This document shows, in pieces, positions 23,751 through 33,092 of a DNA stretch of 64,000 nucleotides (the first letter of the stretch is position 1; every line of letters begins with the position of its first letter). Source of the DNA: Ascochyta rabiei (Eukaryota; Ascomycota; Dothideomycetes; Pleosporales; Didymellaceae); assembly GCF_004011695.2 (NCBI RefSeq), contig NC_082405.1, positions 2,417,001 to 2,481,000 of the forward strand. Reading direction: 5' to 3'. Below the pieces are notes generated by a model. The model was given only the letters and a program-made list of their open reading frames with translations, had not been told where the DNA came from and ran no database searches. A program made the position numbers and the translations under genes.

Positions 23751-25322
23751 GCTAATGGGAAGACAGGCGCCCTTGGGGGTTGCGGGCGGGCGGTGGTGAT
23801 GAAGAGGGAGAGAAAGCAGTCGAAGCGAATGTAGCGAGCCATTCAGCAAGGCTGAGGCGTGACGGCCAATCGACGGCCAGCGCACGGCCCACCACCACCT
23901 CGAATCCTGGCATCACCACACCGCGCCCAAAAAGCAGCCCGTCAGCCACTCAGCCCACCGCTGGCCGGACGCACGCTTGGCCTGAAGCAACTGTCTTGAA
24001 GAGCCTCTCGCGCCGTTCTGTGTTGCCGCAGTGCCGCGGAGCCGTCCACGCCCTCTCGCGCCTGCCCTCGGTCTCGCGACGGCCACCCCAGCACCCCAGC
24101 ACCCCAGCACCCCAGCGCTTGTTGGGCTGGCATTGGGGTTAGTGGGCGACAACACCACCCGCGGCTCAGTCCCGGTCACGGGCAGGTAACGCTGTGCCAC
24201 TATGGACATGATCCTTCACTGCCCTGCTGCTTTGGTCGGAGGCCTCGTGTAAACACCCCAGTGACCCCACCTTGCCCGTTTCACCTCACTCGCCCACACT
24301 GTGTCTCTTGCAACCAGCTCTGTTTGACCTCTGCTTTCAAGCTTTGCATCGTGCACTCTCACCCCATGAGTTCGAGCCCAGTCGTCTAGACTGGTGCAGT
24401 CATGGCTGGCTGTATGCTTTGATGCAGGGCGCGAACGCCTGTGGTGACACCCCCATCTGTGGTGAAATCGAGGCGTGAGACCAACGAGACCGAGCAGCCC
24501 CCCTAACAGGCAAGTCGCGACTTGATCCAGGCACAATGTACGTACCAACGTGACTTGGGTACCTGCACGTCGATACGCATGGGCGTCATCTTTCTGGTGT
24601 GATTGCTGTGCACTGTCTGTCTGCTGTGGACGTACAGAGACTATGACGCACCTGCCCCTAGGCTCCCGGTTGCTGAAGCCTGCTGTCAGTCTGTCGAGCG
24701 CACCGATTGTGTTTGGCCGGACATCAGCATTCAGCTCAGTCATGGGTACGTACGTACCCGCCCGCCCGTATATGCTGACGTATACCTCCACATCTCCTAT
24801 TCTCTGCATGCCCAAGGTTCGAATCAAAATTCGAGTTTGAGGCTGTGCAGGAGCTTGTGCTCGGAGAAATGGGGAAGAACGGCTGCACCTCAGCTCACCA
24901 CGGCGTCATGGCATGTGCACCTGAACACGTTGCAACGTCCAACGTCCAATGTCCAGCTACTGTGCATATATAGTTTGCTCAGCGAACAGTCCTCAAAACA
25001 ACTAGGACTGACTCCACGCCCAGCACTTACAGTAGCTCTCTGACGTTCACACTGCAGACCGCTAAGCTATCGATATCGTAATCGATAGATGATCAAGCCC
25101 ACAAATATCCGGCCCCTCCGCAGTGATGTGCTGTAAGCAACGGTCCTCAAATCCTGTGGGAATCTCACGACTTCACGTAACATTGCAGTGAGCCTGTAGT
25201 GGTCGCTTGCATTGACTTCAAATTGTCGCCTAAGCGTACGTTCACAGCTGATAGCTAAACACCGTATATCTACTCCAAGCTGACGTGACAACAACCGATT
25301 GGGATCATATTTTACCCAACAC
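23751..25322. other. Intergenic, 1.6 kb
   Basis: GC-rich near 23751-24200, with three to four copies of an AGCACCCC unit around 24086-24116, then mixed sequence. A long minus frame at 24827-24216 opens at TTG and is not convincing. It should contain the promoter of the KH gene (near 23751) and the 3' end of the gene at 25323. Confidence 0.45.
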
Positions 25323-27752
25323 TCAATAACGATAGCTTACATGTCGCGGCACAGCCGGATAAGACTCTGGTGCGACTTCAACAGGCCCTTCCTCAACATA
25401 TCGCCGACTTTGAGGTGGAGCCATGACATATCGATCCGAAGCTTCTGGATGAGCGATGCTCACCTCACGATAACGAGGTTGTGCTGATGCACGTACAGAA
25501 CCTGGTTGAATGCTTTCATGACGGACGTAGCCCTCAGGAACTTCCCTTCGCACAACCTCTGGGCGGACGCTGTATGCGCGAGATGGCATGTACTGCGGTG
25601 GACCCATGTCCTCGTATTGTGACACTGGCCGGCGCTCGATGAGCTCTTGAGGACGATATTCGACCTCGACAGGACGACGAGACGTCTCCCTTTGCCCATA
25701 TGGTCGCGCGTCGACATGTTCCGGTTCGGCGGCCGCTAAATACCGCCGCGGTGGTGGTGGAGGCATTCTTTGTCCGATTTCATCCTCATAAATGTCAGAC
25801 CGAGCAGGCGCACGCATCGTAGGTTCTCGAGTCACGGCACGCTCGTAGTACGGGTCAACTTCGATGCGCCTGCTAGGCGGCGCAGCTGATTCTCTCGCGT
25901 CGACGGGTGCTGCGTAGTATTTGTTGCCATACTGATCCACCACAATCCGGCGAGGTGGGGGCATAGGTTCGTAAATCGGTGATCGCGACCGTTCACGAAT
26001 ATACCGTGGCGCCATTGAGGCGCGAGTTGAAGGTTCGCGGAAGACTGGTACTTCCGGCCGATCTGCGTATGCATGGGATGCAGCGCGGATTGGACGATAT
26101 TCTGGAGGGGCTGCATAGACATCACCGCCGCTACCGCCGGGTGAATAGGGGCGTCGAGCATACTGTAGACTTGCCACTCTCCTCAAATCCTGCTCTTGAG
26201 GTTGTGGCCTTCGCTGGGGTGCGTGAATCACAGTTGGTGAGGTCGGCTCGTCGTATTCGCGGTAGTAGACCGGCTGCATCCTGGTATCTCCTCGTGGCGA
26301 CATCATCTCGATATCATTAGGAAGAGGCTGGAGAGCTCGACGTTTGCTAGGCTGCGACTCTGCCAATGGAGGCGGTGATTGAGGCTCCTCCTTGATGTAA
26401 GGTTCAGGAGAACGGACGACACGCTTGTTGGCTTGTTGTTCACGCCGTTTTTCCTGGCGCTTCTCTTCTCGTCTCCGTTTGCGAGGATTTTGTAGCGGCG
26501 GCGCTGGGCCTGACGGGCTATTACGGCGGGAGCTGCATAATGTCAGCCTATGTTGCTTCAATATAGAAAGGCGTCCAGGTCGCGTGATTGTAGGGCCCAA
26601 TCGTGTTGATCAAGGAGGCCTAGATGTGCTCCATGGTTCCAGAAACGAAACGGTTTCGCTGCTGAACACTCGTGACGGGAGGTCACCAATGTGCAATGTC
26701 AAAACCGTTACAGTTGGAACGGTGAAAAGCAACAGACTCAGACACGGAAATCTGAACATTGAAAGTACCCACGGAAAGAATGATAGAAAGAAAAAATGCT
26801 CATACCCGTTTGCATCGCCGTTGCCAAAGCCACGGTCTCGTGCTCGACCTCTACTAGGCTCACTGGGGCCGATATCAGCCGGAGGTGGTGAGTAATCCTC
26901 CTCGTCTGCGTCATCCCCAAGATCAACCTGCTCTGGCTCATAGATCTCTATATCATCGGTTGGCTCATAAGCTTCCTCGTCAAGGTCGATTACAGTAGGC
27001 TCATTAGGTCTGGACTGATCAAGAACATGCTTCACAAGCTGTTTTCCCTGAGAAACAAGTGACCCTGTGGCATCAGCAATAGAGGTTTGGTTGACATCAA
27101 CATCTTCCGAAGACCAACTGTCTGCTTTGCTAGAGTAGTACGAGTTCTCGTCAAACGATTCGGCGCCGTCACTGTTGTTAGTTGTAGGCTGTAAGCCAGA
27201 CACGGGCGGCACGCGAAGATGGGCTTGGATCAAGCATTCCTCCACATTGAAGTGGGCCTCGCGCTCCTCATTGTCATTGCCTCGACCCTTCTTGTCGAAC
27301 TGGTCTTTCAGAAGCCGTTCTATTTGTTGTCGCTTGAGCTGCAACTCTGCCCTGATCAAGTGGTCAGACTTGGTGAGCAACACCGGGTCGATGCCAGAAG
27401 ATGCGGACTTGGCAGAGTAGGGCCGCTGTATGGGCTGGGTAGGGGAAACAAACTCGTGTGCTTGCGCGGTCTGTTGTAGCGAATTGTCTGGGCGTGGCGG
27501 GAACAGCTGCGAGGCGCCGGTGCCATTCGCAATGCCGTTGGTCGAAGGCCTGCTGGGTGGTGTGGTTTGCGGCGGACGTGGTGCAACCTGTTCTATTACT
27601 TTGGGTGGAAGATGTATACGCGGGTGTTTGCTAGCAAACACATCGTCGCGTATCTGCAGGATCTGCCTCAAGAAGTCGACCTCGCGATGAGCCTCTGCGG
27701 ATACCACACCTGTACCGTTGATGTGCGGCAGTGCAGTCGCAATTGTCGACAT
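25323..27752 (-). CDS. Unrecognised 718-aa protein, acidic middle and Arg/Pro/Tyr-rich C-terminus
   Basis: Exons 27752-26806 and 26532-25323 join in phase across a 273-nt gap with good GTATGA and GCAG ends. At about five times the local norm, this gap may hide a small exon. Start ATG gives MSTIATALPHING. Residues about 20-45 could form a helix (AHREVDFLRQILQIRDDVF); 110-175 contain a charged helical stretch (RAELQLKRQQIERLLKDQF); 215-310 are acidic (YEPTDDIEIYEPEQVD). After the intron comes a bipartite-type basic segment (RKRRREEKRQEKRREQQ), then about 330 residues rich in Arg, Pro, Tyr and Glu, with repeated PRYIRER/PPPRRI words. Probably nuclear and disordered, perhaps RNA-associated; function not recognised. 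Confidence 0.65.
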
Positions 27753-28294
27753 TGCGCAGCTGGCACGCAATTCGCCTTTCAGAATCCACAGTGGGGGCTT
27801 GTGTCAAGCCGACCAACACACGTCGATACTCAAAGGTCGCAGATGCACAAATACAAGCAGTGCACACGCTGCCGTCTGATGTCGCGGTTGATGAGGACGA
27901 AGGGGTTGGGTGATAAACTCGCGCTGGACGAAAGCCGCGGTGTTTTCGGGAATTTCAGCAGGCGCGCTAAATCCACTAGCGCATAACAGGAACCCGCCCA
28001 GTTGTTCACCCCCATGCGTTATGACTCTTGCGTACCTTTTCCCTGCATGCAGTTGATGCAATTCTCACGTCGCGTTATCGAAAAGTTCGGTTTGTACCGG
28101 ATCGCAAGTTGTATACACTGAAGCTTCGCTCTTGACTGTCGAACAGCATATCCTGTCACAGTGTCTACACGTCGACTATCCAAGCAACTACACTACTGCA
28201 AGTCATTCCGCCGCAGCGAAGAGCAACCACCTTGAAAAGGGCGGAGTCATTTTCTATAAAAGCCACCACCGTTCAATTGGGGAGAAACGTCTGC
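27753..28294. promoter_or_regulatory. Divergent promoter region
   Basis: 542 bases separate the ATGs of the minus-strand 718-aa gene and the plus-strand nucleotidase gene, so both promoters must lie here. A TATA-like element sits close to the right-hand gene (28255-28261). Confidence 0.5.
28255..28261 (+). promoter_or_regulatory. TATA-like box of the nucleotidase gene
   Basis: TATAAAA, 34 bases before the ATG at 28295. If used, the mRNA leader would be very short. Confidence 0.4.
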
Positions 28295-29185
28295 ATGGCG
28301 CAAGAAAACGAGAAGCCGGTGTTCTTCTTTGACATCGACAATTGCGTCAGTACATGTATGCTGCTACATAGATGAGCTATGCTGATTTCACTACAGCTTT
28401 ACCCAAAGAGTGCGTGTCTGGAGACCAACTACTTCATGATCACTGACCTTACTAGGTCTCAAAATCCACGACATGATGGCTGAGCTTATAGGCGAGTTTA
28501 GTCTAGTATCAATTCTCAAAGCAGGTGTTAACGAAATGCAGACAAATATTTCCAAACCCACCTTGAACTGTCACAAAAAGAGGCCAACGAACTTCACTAC
28601 AAGTACTATCGAGAATACGGACTTGCTATTGAAGGTCTTGTCAGACACCACAGGATTAATGCATTGGACTACAACAAACAGGTCGACGATGCCTTGCCTC
28701 TGGATGACGTGATCAAGCCAGACCTGGAGTTGCGCAAGCTGATCGAAGACATCGACACAAGCAAAGTCCGTTTGTGGCTGTTCACGAATGCCTACGTCAC
28801 TCATGGCAAGCGTGTGGTTAAGCTATTGAAGATTGATGACCTGTTCGAGGGGATGACATACTGTGACTACAGTTCGGATAGATTCGTCTGCAAACCGCAA
28901 GCTGAGATGTTCGACGAAGCCATGGAACAAGCGGGAGTGACCGACAATCAGAAATGCTATTTCGTGGGTAAGTCTATCGTGAACTCTTCTGTGTTTTGCT
29001 CCTCAATAACATTACAATCAGACGATTCGTATATAAATTGTAAGGCCGCCCATGAACGAGGGTGGAAGGTTGCACACTACTTGGACCCCGGCATGGAACC
29101 ACCTCCACAGCAGGCTGCGAAGCACCAAATCAGGGATCTACAGGAATTGAGAAAGACGTTCCCTGAGGTATTCAAGGGCTCATGA
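28295..29185 (+). CDS. SDT1-like pyrimidine 5'-nucleotidase (HAD superfamily)
   Basis: Dephosphorylates pyrimidine nucleoside monophosphates in the yeast SDT1/PHM8 family. Exons: 28295-28345, 28397-28409 (13 nt), 28456-28491 (36 nt), 28542-28967 and 29022-29185, 229 aa. HAD motif I, FFDIDNCLYPKS, is assembled from the first three exons; motif II is FTNAYVTH; CKPQAEMF and VDDSYINC supply motifs III and IV. Introns of 51, 46 and 54 nt are GT-AG. The third (28492-28541) has a GC donor (GCGAGT) with CAG acceptor, and only this choice restores the expected AELIDKYFQTHLELSQ. It is divergent from the 718-aa gene. Confidence 0.92.
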
Positions 29186-29500
29186 AATCCATCAGGACGG
29201 CACACGAATGTCACTAAAGTATGACGCTAGACGAAAATACACAGAGAAACAAGATGGACAACACAGATAGGGCGTAGTAGACATTATTTCATGCGAAGAT
29301 TGTCGATTATAAAAGTTCTTGGGCAAATTCTTGATATGAATAGGCACGCGTAGCATTAGCGCGTAGCTCTTATCGGTTATCGATAGAGCTATGGCGGCCT
29401 CGATGATGCCAACGCATCTGCCTAACAACGCAACATCTGGCCACTTCGTTCTTCTTTCCCCTTGCTTCAGTTTTGCTTCCAGCGTCCCTTGAAAATCAGG
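29186..29500. other. Short intergenic region
   Basis: 315 bases between two plus-strand genes; no element recognised beyond an expected terminator and promoter. Confidence 0.4.
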
Positions 29501-30544
29501 ATGACCTCGTCGTTAACACCAAAAATGTTCCAAACCATGTCTCCTGCCCCAACACCAACGTCTGCCGAGCCTGCCCCACACCCCTCCGCATTGCCCCCGT
29601 CCACCCACGATGTGCCCAGCACAACGCAGCAAAGCAACGATACACATGACGAAGAACTCTCGGCATCAAAAGTCAAGCCGCAACGAAAGCCTCTACTTCG
29701 TCTTGAGCTTCGGGATCTCTCATCAGACGGCTCACGCGCGTTCCTCCGCCTCGTACACGCCTCCTCGGCTCTCGAATCTGCAGTAAATACTGTACTTCGC
29801 CTACTCTACACCAATGTCGAAAAGTCATGTATACCTCCGACTCGTTCCATCACGCTAGTGATACGAGACATGGATGGTGTAGCCTACACAACTGGTCTCG
29901 ACATCGATGACGATCACAAAGAGATACACTTCAGCACCAAGTACATTGAGCATGTTACAGAGTCACGGCAGAAAGAGGAAATCAACGGGGTTCTTTTACA
30001 CGAGATGGTACACTGCTGGCAACACCACGGCGGCAACACTGCACCTGGAGGCTTGACAGAAGGCGTCGCCGACTGGGTGCGCCTGAAGGCAGGCTATGCA
30101 CCACCTCATTGGAGACGTAGAGGCGATTGCGATTGGGATGCAGGATACGAGCGCACTGCCTACTTTCTCGAGTGGTTGGAAAGAGAGCACGGTGAAGATA
30201 TAGTACGGAAGATCAACCAAGCGCTGCGGGGCTGCAGGTACGATGCTAAGAAGTTGTGGCATGACTGCTGTGGGAAGAGCATCGAGGGGCTCTGGGAAGA
30301 GTACAAAAAGAGCCTCGATTGTGATGATGGCGAAAGCAAAGCAACATGTACAGATGCCGGGAAGGCAGAAGAGTCGACACACAAAGAGGAAGAAAAGCAG
30401 GAAGACGAGCAGGAAGGGAAGCAAGCAGAAAGGCAGCAGAGCCAAGAAGGGCCAACAGAGCCGGCAGAAGACCACATGACACCACGCGAGAAAGCACGAC
30501 GGGGCGGTAACATGATGGTGCCAGTGCGCCCTGGTGCGCTGTGA
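29501..30544 (+). CDS. Basic secretory protein-like zinc peptidase family protein
   Basis: Single exon, 347 aa, from ATG 29501 (MTSSLTPKMFQ); an earlier in-frame TTG is ignored. The middle (about 65-275) matches the plant basic secretory protein family (PF04450): LRLELRDLSSDGSRAFL, IHFSTKYIEHV, then HEMVHCWQHHG with HExxH at 167-171, GGLTEGVADWVRLKAG, and RTAYFLEWLEREHG. HExxH plus the downstream Glu of the TEGVAD segment suggest a metzincin-like zinc site. The N-terminal 60 residues are Pro/Ser/Thr-rich with no hydrophobic signal peptide, and the C-terminal 70 are Glu/Lys/Gln-rich, so unlike the plant proteins it may be intracellular. Fungal members are uncharacterised. Confidence 0.85.
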   Translation: MTSSLTPKMFQTMSPAPTPTSAEPAPHPSALPPSTHDVPSTTQQSNDTHDEELSASKVKPQRKPLLRLELRDLSSDGSRAFLRLVHASSALESAVNTVLRLLYTNVEKSCIPPTRSITLVIRDMDGVAYTTGLDIDDDHKEIHFSTKYIEHVTESRQKEEINGVLLHEMVHCWQHHGGNTAPGGLTEGVADWVRLKAGYAPPHWRRRGDCDWDAGYERTAYFLEWLEREHGEDIVRKINQALRGCRYDAKKLWHDCCGKSIEGLWEEYKKSLDCDDGESKATCTDAGKAEESTHKEEEKQEDEQEGKQAERQQSQEGPTEPAEDHMTPREKARRGGNMMVPVRPGAL

Positions 30545-32153
30545 GCTCAAAAGCCTGACAGAACCAGCAGAAGGCCCAACTCGGAAATGGGAACAAAGGA
30601 TTGACACTGGCTTTCCTCGAAACCAGGGGGGACACTCATGGTCAATAGACAAACCATCTACCGTCTGATGACGTATTACAGGACTACAGCAGTTTCTACA
30701 AATGTTGCAAAACGTCTGCAAATATGCTGAAGGTCTCCAGTGGTAGTGTTTGAGAGACCACCACCACGATGACAAGGCTTGTTTCTACGAGTATTTTACC
30801 CTTACACCGATCATCATTCTGGGGTGACGTTTGGCAGGAAGGTGCGATGTTGACCCCAAGGTCTCACCAACTCGCACTCCACTACCTTGCGCCTGACTAC
30901 GCTGTAACTGAGCGTCCAACGATTTAGGTGGAAGTGGACGAGGCGGCCATGGCGGTCGAGGCAGAGGTGGCAAGCGGGTTGGTGACCGAAGCTTGTCCAC
31001 TGACAAGATGTACCGCAAAGGCTGGAGGAACGAGAAAGGAAAGTTCAAAAGACCACGAAAATTGTCCTCGATAAGGCGAGCACAGTACCAGCACCAGCCC
31101 CAGCACCGCCGGCACCTCAGGCTGATCACAATAGTGACGACGAAGAAGAAGAAGAAGAAGAAGAAGAAGAAGAAGAAGAAGAAGAAGAAGAAGAAGAAGA
31201 AAGAGGAGGAGTACATGGGGACCAGCGTGAAAGGTGGATCGCGGACTTTTTGCCTTGCCCCCAGATATCGAAGAGCTCGGGCTCCTAAGCCCGTTGGAGA
31301 GCGACATACAGCCAACAGGGCAGTGCTGCATAGTGTTTGGACGTATGAGAAACAGTGTCGTGTAGGCTTGCAAATTCTGCTGAAGCATGTGCAGCTCTCA
31401 GTCAGGTCGACACTCATCTCTGCGTTTCTCCACCTCACATTCACTTTCCGATTGATTGTTGGAGAATTCCACAAGATGCTAGGTGGTCGTCCGCTTGACT
31501 GGATCAGTGACAAACCAGGCCAGTCAAAGATGATCACTGACATCAAGCGATTATTGGAGCAGCTGCTCACTTGTCTAGGAACAACACAGGTGACTAACTG
31601 TATCGAGGCTTTTAATAGCCTCACGACCAGGCGCTGAAAAGTCTGACGACCAATATCGATACGTTATGGTCCTTCGTCCGTTACGTCGCAAGAAAAAAGC
31701 AACTTGAGGTAAGAGTGGTAGAAGTCACCCACCAGAGATAACAAGAGTCTGACTATACTTCACAAGCCAAACTCATTTGGCAGATTAGTCTGTAACCCTC
31801 CCCCCAGCTGAGACACCGCCGCATGCAACCATTCAAAGAGCTTGGAGCAGTAATTGTTTACGCTGGGAAGGAGATTCTCGACTTTAATCGCCACGGTATC
31901 GATACGCCAGACCACGACATCAAAAAATCCAGCCAAGGCAATCGGAAGACAAGGCATGTCAACTGCTTTCACCAACCGCAGACCACAAGCCGTACAATCA
32001 CCACACTTGCTTAGTCACGGCAGCACGTGGAGAAAACACGGCACACGTGACCCACAATTGCGCACGGCCCTTCACTGCCAGCCCCAACCCGGTCCAACAA
32101 TGAAAATTTCGATGGCTCCACAACCATGACAGCTACGGACATGCTGGAAGGAC
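30545..32153. other. Intergenic, 1.6 kb, with possible decayed gene
   Basis: Around 31008-31290 the plus strand reads as protein without a start: ERERKVQKTTKIVLDKAST, an Ala-Pro stretch, DHNSDD, a Glu run made by the GAA repeat, then a stop. A second open stretch on the plus strand (about 31250-31637) continues in another frame and includes VWTYEKQCRVGLQILLKHV. No family recognised. It may be a pseudogene or an unresolved intron-rich gene. Confidence 0.35.
31142..31201. repeat. (GAA)20 microsatellite
   Basis: Twenty uninterrupted GAA units, preceded by GACGAC and followed by AAGAGGAGG. In the frame that reads as protein on either side, it encodes poly-Glu. Confidence 0.95.
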
Positions 32154-32158
32154 AAAAA
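32154..32158 (-). terminator. Pol III terminator of tRNA-Lys
   Basis: Five Ts on the minus strand, starting five bases past the discriminator base of the tRNA. Confidence 0.7.
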
Positions 32159-32163
32159 GAAAG

Positions 32164-32236
32164 AGCCCGACGTGGGGCTCGAACCCACAACCTTGAGATT
32201 AAGAGTCTCACGCGCTACCGATTGTGCCAGCCGGGC
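32164..32236 (-). tRNA. tRNA-Lys (anticodon CTT)
   Basis: 73 nt, no intron. Acceptor strands GCCCGGC and GTCGGGC pair with one G-U. The anticodon stem TGAGA/TCTCA encloses CTCTTAA with anticodon CTT. The T arm GTGGG/CCCAC encloses TTCGAGC. A-box and B-box match consensus. Decodes AAG. Confidence 0.95.
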
Positions 32237-33092
32237 TTGCTGTTGCTTTGTTGATGGAGGGAGATATGAATGGTCCTTTTATATAGTCAGCGACACATCA
32301 ACGCCGTTGGGTGAGCAAGGCACGGAAAAGATTTTAAGGGATCGTGAGAACGACGAGGGCCTGGCGGCGAGGATACACTTGAGCTGACCAACGCTAAAGC
32401 TGACCTGACCATCAACTCATCAACTTAGTCCAAGCAACAAGCAAGAACACTAAAACTAAAATCTTTGCAGCTGCTGCACTCTACACCAATAAAATATAAT
32501 AGATCCTAGATAACCCTAACCCTAAAAATAACCCTAACCTCAAGCTAACTCTAACCGTGAACTAACTCTTATCCTAAGATTTTGTTGTAAATATAATCCT
32601 AACATGTTTATATCATCTTCTGAATAGGTTTGGAAGATAATGCCTAGCGTTGGTAAGCTCAAGCGTGTCCTGCCTGGCGGCTCATAGTGCAGACTTGGCT
32701 GCGCAGCGTGTGGTCACGGGGGAACCTCGGCGAGGGCAACTTCGCGGTGGAAATATCTCCAGTCAGACATCGACTACGGACGCACATGGGTCTTTTGGGC
32801 AATTCAGCAGCAACGCATGTGTTGGGGGATGAGTCAATCAGCAACAGTATGTGTCCCGGATTGGTGATGTTCCAAGGACGAGAGAGTCGGTACAGCATGG
32901 AAGAGCTGTCGTTGTTGAATCAGATGCATGTTTGTATTACAAGATATAAGTGGCGGTATCCCCAATGTCTATGTGCGCTTGCAAACTTTCCATCTGTTTT
33001 TTCCTCCCTCGCCCAATAGGGACTCTGAATTGAAGGCCTTCGTTTAAACACTTCCTTCCTTCACTTCTTACACCACAGTTCGAAAGCCAGAC
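32237..33092. other. Intergenic, with telomere-like tract
   Basis: About 0.86 kb. AT-rich from 32400 to 32640, including a CCCTAA-type tract. The plus-strand frames between 32650 and 33019 have no ATG start or known domain. Confidence 0.45.
32512..32539. repeat. Interstitial telomere-like CCCTAA tract
   Basis: Reads AACCCTAACCCTAAA, then ATAACCCTAACC: three CCCTAA units with a small interruption, followed by degenerate CTAAC words to about 32570. Fungal telomeres are usually TTAGGG/CCCTAA. This is far from any visible chromosome end. Confidence 0.75.

Noticed and set aside
24216..24827. 203-codon minus-strand ORF
   Set aside because: Opens at TTG, not ATG; no domain; composition looks like chance.
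24812..24832. B-box-like word GGTTCGAATC
   Set aside because: The flanking bases form no T-arm or acceptor stem, so it is not a tRNA.
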